A DNA stretch of 64,000 nt, from assembly GCA_963693315.1 (NCBI GenBank), contig OY856186.1:135828943-135892942 (forward strand), given 5' to 3'. The notes under the pieces are model-generated. The model was not told the DNA's origin. It ran no database searches and worked only from the letters and a program-made list of their open reading frames with translations. Positions 23,911 through 33,689 of the stretch are shown here, piece by piece; the stretch's first letter is position 1; the number at the start of each line of letters is the position of its first letter. The position numbers were made by a program, and so were the translations under genes. This DNA is from Diogma glabrata (lineage: Eukaryota; Arthropoda; Insecta; Diptera; Cylindrotomidae).

Positions 23911-24753
23911 AGTTCGTTTTATTTATTTTACTAAATTTTTTTACATCTGCCTGTTTGTTATTTTATATTTAGCATAACTTAAGAATTTAATTAAAATTCT
24001 TTGAACAATTTTTATATATAACAAAAAAATATATTTCGTTTTCATTATCTTAATTTTTGCGTACTTTTGATTGAGCTATGATGATATTTTTTAGCTTTTA
24101 TTTTCAATTAAGACCAAGGAAAACAAAAATGAAAAGAAAGTAACAAGCATGTTATTTTTTTTTCATCTTTGAAAACAATACGAAAACCCACTTAAGATGT
24201 TTTTTTCTTGTAAAAGACCATTCGACGTCGTTTTTGTTTTAAAAGTTTTTCTTATTTCTTTATCTCTAAATTTTGTCGGTGATGTAATTTTGAGGGTTGA
24301 AGCTCCAGTTTTTTATTTAGGTTTTATCTCGAGGTTATTAGATTGAAAGACTCGGGAGAAGTAGGGCGGATTTGGCTTTAAATTATTTTTAATGATAAAG
24401 TTTTAATGAGCTTATTGAAAAAATTGTAATTGATAGGGTGAAAACATTTTAACTAATTTAAAGGGCATTATAAAATGTTGAATACCAGTGAAGAACGATA
24501 ACCGTGGCAATAATTATGATTTGTTGATCCAACGTACAAAAATATTTAAATTTATTAATACAAATACAAATATCCATTTATCCTAAAGAAACTTTTAGAA
24601 TTCTTGAATTTTCTATATTTTCTATTCCCTTGACCTTTTCGTTTTTTATGTTTTCATTGGTTCAAATTTATCTTGAGTGCTTAATGTTGTTTATTTTATT
24701 TGGCTTTTGTGTTTATTTAAATAGAAAAAACAAGATTTATTGGAAATGGGTTT
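23911..24753. other. AT-rich DNA, no gene seen
   Basis: The open frame that starts at 24630 only looks long because it reads through the run of Ns; nothing in its defined part is recognisable. Confidence 0.4.
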
Positions 24754-24953
24754 NNNNNNNNNNNNNNNNNNNNNNNNNNNNNNNNNNNNNNNNNNNNNNN
24801 NNNNNNNNNNNNNNNNNNNNNNNNNNNNNNNNNNNNNNNNNNNNNNNNNNNNNNNNNNNNNNNNNNNNNNNNNNNNNNNNNNNNNNNNNNNNNNNNNNNN
24901 NNNNNNNNNNNNNNNNNNNNNNNNNNNNNNNNNNNNNNNNNNNNNNNNNNNNN
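24754..24953. other. Assembly gap, exactly 200 Ns
   Basis: A run of exactly 200 N. A round number suggests a scaffolding join of unknown true size, so the sequences on its two sides may not be adjacent in the genome. The gap cuts PLE1 in its reverse-transcriptase domain. Confidence 0.97.
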
Positions 24954-25686
24954 GCTCATTGGAGATCTCATAGGAGTACCACAGTGTTGTCGATAGAATT
25001 GACTGTTGAATTGAAAAACATTGTTATCTAGAACCCATTTTTTAATCCTTGGAGAAATTCTTCATTCGGTAAGCTAGTAAATTTAAGTATTTTCCACCAA
25101 TTTTCTTCAATCGCACCTATGACTAATTCATTTGGTGTGTTTGTAAATAGAGATTCAACATCTAGTGAGATAATGATGTAGCATTTAGGTATTTTTAATT
25201 TAGTTAGTTTTTTCCTTAAGCAAACAGAATTTTTGACATTTCTGTTAGTTTTTCCCACAATCCCCCTGAGGATATCGCAATAAAATTTAGACAAATTGTA
25301 AGTAGGCGATAGATTGCTTGCAACTATTGGGCGCATCGGATTTCCCGTTTTGTGTGTTTTTACTAGTCCATACATTTAAGCGCATATAGCATTGTTCTGC
25401 CAAGTTGGAAAGCTTTATTATCAGTTATGTACTTCGTATGTTTCCACTCAGATATGATTTTATTGCATTTCGCTTTAATTTGTCTTGTTGGATCTAAGAA
25501 ACTAAGGGGTGTATATATATATTGGAATCTGAAACAAGCACATTCATTTTGTCTATATAGTATGTATTCTAACAGAAACATCAGCACTGATGTACGTTAC
25601 TCTTGTCAGCTTTTAACACAATCAGATTAGGATTATCTTTTAGAAAATTGTTTGTTATATTTTTTGTTTTATTATCAGCTTTTCAT
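24954..25686 (-). pseudogene. Penelope-like element PLE1, reverse-transcriptase part
   Basis: Minus-strand remains of a Penelope-like reverse transcriptase. In reading order: KNITNNFLKDNPNLIVLKAD (about 25660-25600), a palm/finger segment with DPTRQIKAKCNKIISEWKH (about 25495-25435), MYGLVKTHKTGNPMRPIV (25375-25322) with the PLE PKxHKxGxPxRPI motif, SPTYNLSKFYCDIL, the catalytic motif A region SLDVESLFTNTP (about 25165-25130), and FNSQFYRQ..GTPMRSPMS ending at the gap (24954). At least three frame changes separate these blocks. The second catalytic box (YxDD) would lie beyond the gap and is not seen. It continues upstream, after insertion C1, at 26640-26942. Confidence 0.85.
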
Positions 25687-25690
25687 ATGT

Positions 25691-26639
25691 GGGTAATTCT
25701 TTTACAAACCGAACAAATTTGTCTGTGTCTCTCAAAAAGCTGACCGACACATTTTTGATTTGGCTGAAATTTTTTTTACAATTCTTATATCGAAAAAAAA
25801 GATATACTTGTTCAAAGATTTTTTTTTTGGAAAATACCGCTATACCGCTAAATTTAGAGAATTTTTGGCTTGACGAGTTATTTTCAAATATTCATAACTT
25901 CGGTTTTATTAAAGATAGAAACCTCTAGTTTGTTTTATTTTAAACATAAAAGATGCTAGTTTACAAAAAAAAAAAATAAAATTAATAAAGTTATTAACAA
26001 ATTCCTATTGTTATAAACAAATAAAATGTTCAAATTGATCTTTAGTCATTGCCCCACCCACGAAATGAGTTTTTAGTACAACCATCGTATTTTAAATTTA
26101 ATTTCCTATCAAAAAAGTATTTTTAATTAATGGAGAAATGATTCTTACTGTTAGAAATAAATTTATTTATCGAGCGCAGGACGACAAAAAATTCCATATA
26201 TGGGTCATTCTTTTACATACCGAACAGATTAGAACAAAATGTGACTAAGACATTTTTGATTCAACTGAAAATTTTTTTACAGGTTCTATATAAACAAAAC
26301 GATATACTTCTTCGAGTATTTTTTCTTTTTGTTTTTTTAGGGGAAATAGAGCGGATCTAAATTTCGAGAATTTTGTGAGTTTGGCTTAAAGACTTATTTT
26401 CATAGATTCATAACTTCGGTTCTGGTAGAGATAGACACCTTTTGTCTGTTTTATTTTAAAGAATAAATATGGAATTTATAAAACTTATTTTAAAAAATCA
26501 CGAATTTCTCGAAATTTAGAACAGCTATATTTTCCAAAAAAAAAAAAAATCCTCGAACCCGTATATCTTTTTTTCGATATAAAACCGATAAAAAATCCAG
26601 CCAAATCAGAAAGGTGTTCGGTTTGTAAAAGAATTACCC
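25691..26639. mobile_element. Non-autonomous inverted-repeat element C, copy C1
   Basis: The terminal inverted repeats are GGGTAATTCTTTTACAAACC (then GAAC) at 25691-25714 and the exact complement at 26616-26639. The flanks are the 4-bp direct repeats ATGT (25687-25690 and 26640-26643). A third, slightly different copy of the terminus lies inside at 26203-26227. The element interrupts PLE1 between the NYKQTSDRFST and ADNKTKN segments. A second copy is at 55410-56317. No transposase was seen. Confidence 0.85.
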
Positions 26640-26942
26640 ATGTACTAAATCGGTCGGACGTTTGTTTATAATTGGATATAATATTAATTACTTTGTTTCT
26701 GATATTACTTTTGTCAACTAATGATAGGTTTTCCACATTTTTGAGTGTCACACTCATTTCAATACTAGCTACATAATCATCATATGGTACTTTATTTTTT
26801 GTAATAGGTACAGGTAGGTTGAAATTAGAACCAAGTTGTAGTATATTAATAACTTCTGTTGGCGGTTGTATATCCGTGAGATTTTTGAACCAACCTTTGT
26901 TTTTGAAATTTTCACTTTGTGAATGATAATTATGTTATGGTT
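26640..26942 (-). pseudogene. PLE1 N-terminal region (middle piece)
   Basis: The minus-strand translation reads NLTDIQPPTEVINILQLGSN and then FNLPVPITKNKVPYDDYVAS, IEMSVTLKNVENLSLVDKSN and NIISNYKQT. This has the look of the N-terminal part of Penelope-like proteins (a block of the form NLS..P..V..LSLG.KF..P). It joins the RT piece at 25686 once C1 is set aside. On its other side the hAT-type element E2 begins at 26943, and the protein resumes at 30101. Interrupted and therefore dead. Confidence 0.75.
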
Positions 26943-27052
26943 CAGGGTTGAATTGATATAAATCATTTGATTTAAATCAGTGATTTAAATCAGATTTAAA
27001 TCAACTTGATTTTTTTAAAAAAAATCATTGATTTAAATCAATTGAAGAAATG

Positions 27053-27582
27053 TCTAAAAATTTTAAGCAAATCCAAAAAAAAATTTTTTTAATAAAATGT
27101 AGTTTGGGTTGGACTTTCAATATGTTTCACAACAACACATAGAAAACTTTTAAGATCAAGGTCGCATAACAACATGAGTTCTTAAAGTGATGATGGACGC
27201 AATTCTTTTTTTTTAAAGTTGTTTTTAAAGAATGGACAACTAAACAGTAAAGCCTATCACATAATAAAATATGATTTATGTCAATATTACATGATAGGAT
27301 AAAGGAAATGAAAGGAAAATAAAAAGGGTAAAATCAAATGGTTTCGAAAAATTTGCACGAACAAAACTAAAATTGAATTGCCAATAACCCAGTTAGTGAC
27401 ATAGTCCTTGATCATGTGACGCACTCTCTTCCTTAATCATAAAAGTCTATATTAGATATGGAGTTGTATACAGGGTCCCTTTTCGAGCAAGCAATACCGT
27501 GCCATCAACGTCGAATATTCCATAACTAACATTGAGGGCACTACCGTTTACTGAATATAGCTTATCCGCCAGCACCCTTAGG
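27053..27582 (+). repeat. Core B, left part inside E2
   Basis: Contains CAATATGTTTCACAACAACA, GGACAACTAAACAGTAAAGC, AATATGATTTATGTCAATAT, TGATAGGATAAAGGAAATG, CTTGATCATGTGACGCACTC and CGTGCCATCAACG. The same phrases occur in the same order and orientation in E4 at 45100-45490. The core has no long frame or domain that I recognise. Confidence 0.8.
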
Positions 27583-29390
27583 CATAGGCGAAGCGTCTTT
27601 GGATGCTAGAGAAGCACTGCTTCCCTTTGAAACAGGCCGCTCTTTTTCAAATTAACGATTCTTTTTTAATAAAGATTTTATCAACCATCATTTAATAAAT
27701 TTTCAATACTTTAGTATTTATTTAAAACAAATCTTCAAAGTTTCTGTAAAATTATACAAATATTTCCATATAAATATTTATTATTAATATTATTTAATTA
27801 TATTAATTCCTAATATTTATAAAAAAAACTTCAACGCAATCAAAATATTTATTTATTTCGTCCAAATAATATACAAGAAGCTGTCCAACTTGCAGCGTAC
27901 GGAATTATAATATTTGTACGCAAAAAAAAAAAGAAGAAACACAAATAGGAAAAGAAAAAACGAAAAAAATCAAACAAAAACCATAGCAGTAGATGCTGTG
28001 TTGCTTATAGCATATCATATACAATCATAGTAGTGCTATGGTAAATCTGTTTTGTTTTAGCTTATATGTACTGGTTTAATTGTTTTAGCTAAGTTTTACT
28101 ACTTTACATCAAAGTATGTATTGATTTTCAATAAGAACTTGGATTTATTGTTTGAATTACAAATGTTTGAATAAATAATTATGGTGCATTATTAATTAAA
28201 AATTATTGCAGAACAGTTTCCAAAACAGTTTTGTTTTAATATATCAACATATTTTTCAATAAGAAAATAAAAGACCGACTGATTTCCAAATTATGTAGGT
28301 ATTTGTTTTCTTTTGAACCATTTTCGTGGTTCTATTTCTCGATTGTTTGTTAGGATAGGACCAATCAACAAATACAGTAATTTTTTCCCTTGGTGAATTT
28401 CAATAATATAAAACCATAGTCCGTACTTTGATATATTAAGCAAAGAAATTTGTTCATGTATCTGATGAGATGAGCTGCTTTGTAACAACCATATTTATGT
28501 TCCAATATTAGTACATATAAATAAATGCAATTTTAAAAATGGATTGAATTTTGCGTTTCAAACCAGAGAGAGGATCAAGTTTTTACCGCAAAATTTATTT
28601 ATTTTCCTTGCCGTTTTGTGCATTGATAATTTCATAGCAAACAACTGCTTCGGATATTAAATAAAAACTGTTCCTTTAGAACACAATAACTTAAAAGCTT
28701 TGAGTAGATCACAAATGGAACGCATAAACTTTAAAAATATTTCAAATATAAATACACAATTTTATTCTTATTTTAAAATAATTATTTTGAGCTCATGATT
28801 GATCTGACTAGTCCATTATTATTTTGATCTGACTAGTCCATTTTATTATAAAAAATACAAAAACATGTTTGTAGTCGCCGATCTAAATAAATTAGTAAAA
28901 TGAAATGTTTTTTAATTACACAACTTGCTCGAAGGAGAGTAGATTAAAGTGAAACAAGTTTGATCTTCAATGGTAAGCGTCTTTAGTTAAAAGTAATAGA
29001 AAAATATGCAAAAGATATATTTTTCTACAATAGCAAAAGAATTCCATTTTCATGCAGATTTAATCCCCTTTGAAAATCGTTTTTTCCTCTAGTGTATAAA
29101 ATCATATTCGCTAGATAACGAAATTGTAGTTGCTATGGTATCTTCATCAAATAGTTTTTAGGACAAAGTAACCATGAAAAATAGAATATGAATTTTAAAT
29201 GGTATGTCGTCGATTTCCAATTAAATAATTTATAATAAATATCATTCACGAAAACGAAGCGCTTCCATACCTTGTAGCAAAATGTACTATGTTTCTTCAA
29301 ATAGGCTATTTTTGAGTTTTAATAGTAGTTATTATGGAATATTATTTAGAACGCAGCATCCCATTCTTAAAAACTCGCGCTTCGCCTATG
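27583..29390. mobile_element. hAT-type element E7 nested in core B
   Basis: Terminal inverted repeats of 13 bp, CATAGGCGAAGCG at 27583 and its complement ending at 29390. The flanks CCCTTAGG (27575-27582) and CCCTAAGG (29391-29398) are near-identical 8-bp repeats. In other copies of core B the uninterrupted site reads AAGGGTGCTGCC, which supports a simple insertion. GAAGC/GCTTC self-complementary words (AGAAGCACTGCTTCCC near 27608, GAAGCGCTTCC near 29260) lie inside the ends. It carries a copy of repeat F at 29045-29310. No transposase was seen. Confidence 0.75.
29045..29310 (+). repeat. Dispersed repeat F, copy 2
   Basis: Order and orientation match 17630-17990: TTAATCCCCTTTGAAAATCG, CCTCTAGTG, TTGTAGTTGCTATGGTATC, TTTATAATAAATATCA, TTGTAGCAAAATGTACTAT. 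Confidence 0.65.
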
Positions 29391-29990
29391 CCCTAAGGTA
29401 TAACCTTGGCTAGCGGTATCTCACTTCTATTGCCAGTGGTATGTAATATTTCAAGTTAACTCTTATGTCAATAGCAGGGATTGGAATACGCGGGGTTGTC
29501 ATATCCGTAAATCAAAAATAAAAAAGTTACAAATCAACAAAACAAAAACTGATCTCCCCATGCGGGAATTACAAAAATTGGGGAAATTCAAAATAAAGTG
29601 ATTTTTTATTGTTAAATCGTAGAGTTTTAAAACAAATGCAATACAAAATTACGACCTTTACATCTATTAAAACCTTCAATTTAATAAATAATATTTTCAA
29701 TTCTATCATGGCTCTCGAAATCGTTAACTGAGAGGTGATCCAACATAACTTTTGAATAGTACAGAATACAACCATGTGATTAATTGAGCTGAAAACTGAC
29801 AAGTATAAGAACAACCATAGTTCCTCTTTATCTGTTGAAAGCATTGAATGTGTCAAGCTACTTTTTGGCATTATCACAGACATCAGAAGTCCGGATATAT
29901 TTTAGTCTTGGTTGTACAACTACCCCAGGCACTTTCAAATGTTCTTGGATATAGGTCCACTTCTTCAAAAATTATAGAAATTAAACTAAA
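29391..29990 (+). repeat. Core B, right part inside E2
   Basis: TATCTCACTTCTATTGCCAG, GTGGTATGTAATATTTCA, ATGTCAATAGCAGGGATTGG and GTTGTCATATCCGTAAATC correspond, as reverse complement, to 22370-22460 and 60880-60985. The open frame at 29569-29883 on the minus strand has no recognisable domain. Confidence 0.7.
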
Positions 29991-30100
29991 TTTGTTTAAA
30001 AATCAAAAAAATCTGATTTAAATCAAAAAAACAGATTTAAATCAAATAAATCTAATGTTTTTGATTTTTTTAAAAAAAATCAGATTTTTACGCAACCCTG

Positions 30101-30200
30101 TTATGGTTACACCTTTATATTTGAAGCGAAGATATTGTTGTCTAAGATAGACCAACCTATGCACGAATGGATCTTACTCTTACTTTATAATCTAGTTTTC
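30101..30200 (-). pseudogene. PLE1 N-terminal region (first piece)
   Basis: The minus strand gives IHRLVYLRQQ-type sequence (VHRLVYLRQQYLRFKYKGVT), which runs into the TTATGGTT target duplication and resumes at 26942. It is the most upstream part of PLE1 that I can follow. Confidence 0.6.
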
Positions 30201-30818
30201 GGATAAATTATACATTGAAAATAATGAATCAGGTTGTTGAACTACTGTTTACTCAACTTGTAAAGCATTTTGCAAACATAAAAATCATGACGCCTATAAA
30301 GAATAACCCAAACACTGCGCTGCACCTCACTCTCGAAAGGATTTTTGAAGGTTCTTTAACATTGAATAAACTCTATTGCACCTGTGCTGCGATTATGGAG
30401 TTTTTTAATTGTGAAAAAACCCACAAATTGTGACGTCAAGTTGTGTATGGAAACGCATAATTTTATAGTATTGGTTTTTGCATAAAATTAAAAATTCGAA
30501 ATCTTCAATTTTGAATATCGAATAACAAACGGTTCCTTTCGCATAGAATTTTGATGACGAAATAATTTTTTAAACAATTTTTATTGACGAAATACATAAT
30601 TTCGAAATTTTAAACTCACAATTTGCCATAACTGCAGCACTGGTTAAAGTTTCTCTCACCGCAACACTTTCTATATCATAAGTTCTGTGTAACTTCTATA
30701 ATTTTCTTTATTTCACGAATATTTAAAACCCTAAACCTTATTGGTTGCATCATTCAAAAAACCCAAAAAACGAATAAATAATATCTCCATTATATTAAAA
30801 TACCTGTAGAAATGATAA
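30201..30818. other. Probable PLE1 upstream sequence, no gene recognised
   Basis: A plus-strand open frame of 72 residues at 30215-30433 has no recognisable motif. By position the stretch may hold the 5' part or leader of PLE1. Confidence 0.3.
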
Positions 30819-31427
30819 TGGGCTATTATTTTGAAAACGTACATTTTTTTGTTGATTTTTAAATTTTTGATTTTTAAAAAATCTGAAATTTTGATATGTT
30901 GTTGGCATTGACAAAAGGAAAAAAGTAATTTCTGCTTTTATTTTTTGTGTACTCGGAATCGGAGTTATGCGCGGTTGAATTTTGAGGCTTTTTCACGTAG
31001 TTTTTGGTAATGGTGGCAATGTTTTGTGAATAGGTGCCACAAATTTCATCCGACTTACGTATATTTTTGCAAGTAAAAAGGAAAATAATTGAATAATTGA
31101 AATAAGTAAGTTTAAAATTAATAACTTTTCTCTTTTCCGCTAGGCGGCGCGTAAAACCTTGGTTTACTTCAAAGCTCATATCTCAAAAAGTAGGCTTTTT
31201 TTTTTTGTTTTTCACAAATTTTAAAGTAAACATATGCAGCTATGAAATTGAGAAATAAAAAGTCAGCAATTCAATATGGATTTTTTCTTACGATTTTTAA
31301 AAGTTTGGTATATGAAAAATTCACATGTGTTTTTTTATTAAGTTAATAATCCTGTACTAAATGTGGATCTAATAAATTAAACATTTCATATTTTAACACC
31401 TGCAATAAATTTGAACCATTTTCTGTG
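30819..31427 (+). repeat. Left terminal inverted repeat
   Basis: Inverse of 33079-33681. The minus-strand open frame at 30874-31179 is the mirror of the plus-strand frame at 33330-33641, beginning MSFEVNQGFTRRLAEKRK. Because they are the two arms of one repeat, neither is good evidence for a gene, although the frame staying open in both arms is noted. Confidence 0.88.
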
Positions 31428-31804
31428 CGGCTAAATGGTTAAAAACTTATTAAAAATTAATTTAAGTTAAGTGGTAAAATAAAGGAATTTAAATTATTAA
31501 AAGGGTGTGTAAAATGTTTATTCATTTTAAAAAATGTCTATTCAGCCCCTTTTTACTAATTAAAATCTCATTAGAGACTCATAATTTTAACATTTAAAAT
31601 TCTAATGACGCCCACAAACGGTTTTTGACCAAATTATACTTGCATCCAATCAAAATATATTAAATTGTACCTACCTAATTTTGCCTGATTCTACCTATGT
31701 CAAAACTATTTCAAGGGTATATATATATTGATTGGATTGTCTTATAATCAATTATATTCCAAAATATTTAGAAGACATAACGTTTAGAAAAGATAATAAT
31801 AGAA

Positions 31805-32830
31805 ATGCCTTTCAAATTGTGCTGTAACTTGTACGGTCTCAAATATCATCAGCGGACATCAAAAAATGTGAAACTGGTCACACCAGCTGTTATTCAAAAA
31901 GCTGCGACCCTAAATTTTACTTTGCGTGATGACCAGTTTATATGTGAAACATGTCGCACTTATATCTATAAAAATAAGGTAAATTTAATTATTTTATTAA
32001 AACGAATAAAAATTTATATGCAACTAATATTTTCTATACAGCAGCTTTCATGTTCGGAAGCTATTGATAGTGAAATTATTTCTATAAATCAGGATGTTGA
32101 AAATGTTCCAACGAACGAAAATATTCAAATACCTCCAGCATCTTTAGATCCATCACCAGTTTCGGTTGATACTATATCTCCACCAGTTCCTGAACTACTT
32201 AATGACATTTTAGAAGATATTAACAATGTTCTTGGAAGGTTAGCCGAATCTCCTATCAAACAAAATCATATTACAACAGGAAGTTATAAAAAAATTGCAA
32301 GTGTCACATCGGCAATAAGTCAAAGAATATTTCAAGTAGATTCAGTTAAAGTGTTATCACCAAACGAGGAATGTGAATATACATCATGGCTTATGAACCT
32401 TAAAAAAGAGTTTAAAGATGCCAGCTGTAAATCAAAACAAGTGTTTTTGTTGACAACTCTACCACGTAAATTTTGATCAAATCAACGTATCCAGGATGAA
32501 TTTAATGCATCAAGACGACTGGTAGAATTCGCCATGGATCTGTTGGAAACAGTAGGTCCTTACAGTTGGCCTCAAAGCAAACAAGTCCACAGTTTGTCAC
32601 AAAATATAGTAAAACAAATTCAAACATACTTCTTATCAGAGGAAATTAGTAGAACAACGCCTGGCCTTAAAGATGTTGTTACTATTACAGAAGGATCGAC
32701 CAAAATTAAGAAATCAAAGCGGTTGGTGTTATGGAACCTCACCGGCATCTACGAAATGTTCTTGGAAGAAAACAAAGAACTCAAGGATTCCACTGTTTTT
32801 TACCGGATAACACTACACCCGATAAAATAA
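31805..32830 (+). pseudogene. Zinc-finger-like transposon protein with one in-frame stop
   Basis: The reading frame starts at ATG 31805 (MPFKLCCNLYGLKYHQRTSK). A GT-AG intron of 63 nt at 31979-32041 fits well: it starts GTAAAT, ends TACAG, is phase 0 and removes 21 AT-rich codons. The frame runs to 32473, meets TGA at 32474-32476, and continues in the same frame to the stop ending at 32830, giving about 319 codons plus the internal stop. The N-terminus has C6, C7, H15 and C47-x2-C50, likely a zinc-binding domain. In the middle is a proline-rich low-complexity stretch. Around the stop lies an HTH-like segment (QDEFNASRRLVEFAMDLLE), then SRTTPGLKDVVTITEG and KSKRLVLWNLTGIYEMFLEE. That C-terminal pattern resembles uncharacterised proteins repeated in aphid and Hydra genomes, from memory. 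The usual catalytic region is missing. Function unknown; a transposon DNA-binding protein is an inference. Confidence 0.7.
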
Positions 32831-33078
32831 TTGCCAAAATGTTTTCTTTTTCTGATGATCATAAATATTTCAATTTAAAGGCAAAAAAAAATATATAAAT
32901 TAATTTTTTAATGTATTTATTTATAATATTGATTAAATTATAATGTTTATAGGAAAAATATTTTTTTAATGTTTTTTTCTAATGTTAGTGTTGGTGATGT
33001 TGAAATTATAACAAAATCTTCGATCATTGGGATCTCCAATTCTTATTCTGAATAAAAACCTGTTTTTCAATCGGAAAT

Positions 33079-33681
33079 ACACAAAAAATGGTTCAAATTT
33101 ATTACAGGTGTTAAAATATGAAATGTTTAATTTATTAGATCCACATTTAGTACAGGATTATTAACTTAATAAAAAAACACATGTGAATTTTTCATATACC
33201 AAACTTTAAAAAATCGTAAGAAAAAATCCATATTGCATTGCTGACTTTTTATTTCTCAATTTCATAGCTGCATATGTTTACTTTAAAATTTGTGAAAAAC
33301 AAAAAAAAAAAAAGCCTACTTTTTGAGATATGAGCTTTGAAGTAAACCAAGGTTTTACGCGCCGCCTAGCGGAAAAGAGAAAAGTTATTAATTTTAAACT
33401 TACTTATTTCAATTATTCAATTATTTTCCTTTTTACTTGCAAAAATATACGTAAGTCGGATGAAATTTGTGGCACCTATTCACAAAACATTGCCACCATT
33501 ACCAAAAACTACGTGAAAAAGCCTCAAAATTCAACCGCGCATAACTCCGATTCCGAGTACACAAAAAATAAAAGCAGAAATTACTTTTTTCCTTTCGTCA
33601 ATACCAACAAAATATCAAAATTTCAGATTTTTAAAAAATAGTTGTTTTTTTTTCGATGTACGTTTTCAAAATAATAGCCCA
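33079..33681 (-). repeat. Right terminal inverted repeat
   Basis: Inverse of 30819-31427, with small differences near the outer end (an extra GTTTTTTTTTCG block around 33643-33655) and a variable A-run at 33302-33314. Confidence 0.88.
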
Positions 33682-33689
33682 ATAACTAG

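Larger units (their letters stand above)
26943..30100. mobile_element. hAT-type element E2 with TGATTTAAATCA arrays
   Basis: The ends are CAGGGTTG (26943) and its complement (30100), flanked by exact 8-bp duplications TTATGGTT (26935-26942 and 30101-30108). Just inside each end is a dense array of the perfect palindrome TGATTTAAATCA and partial copies (26960-27045 and 30005-30090). The insertion splits the PLE1 coding sequence precisely; leaving out the element and one TSD copy restores continuity. The interior is core B (27053-27582 and 29391-29990), itself split by E7. No transposase was recognised. Confidence 0.9.
30819..33681 (+). mobile_element. DNA transposon with about 600-bp terminal inverted repeats
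   Basis: The left arm from 30819 (TGGGCTATTATTTTGAAAAC) to about 31427 is repeated in inverse from about 33079 to 33681. Most of the arm is near-identical, for example CACATGTGAATTTTTCATAT and GTTTTACGCGCCGCCTAGCG. The flanks are the 4-bp direct repeats ATAA (30815-30818 and 33682-33685). Inside is one damaged protein gene (31805-32830). A 4-bp duplication occurs in the Sola, Ginger and Chapaev superfamilies among others, but I cannot place this one. The protein is too short for a full transposase, so the copy is probably non-autonomous. A diverged solo arm is at 51036-51290. Confidence 0.88.

Noticed and set aside
24630..25031. 133-codon open frame on the plus strand
   Set aside because: It is open only because it reads through the 200 Ns; the defined parts have no motif.
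26485..26757. 90-codon minus-strand frame taken as one protein
   Set aside because: It fuses a real PLE1 segment (NVENLSLVDKSN..) with the right end of element C1, so it is a chance fusion across an insertion.
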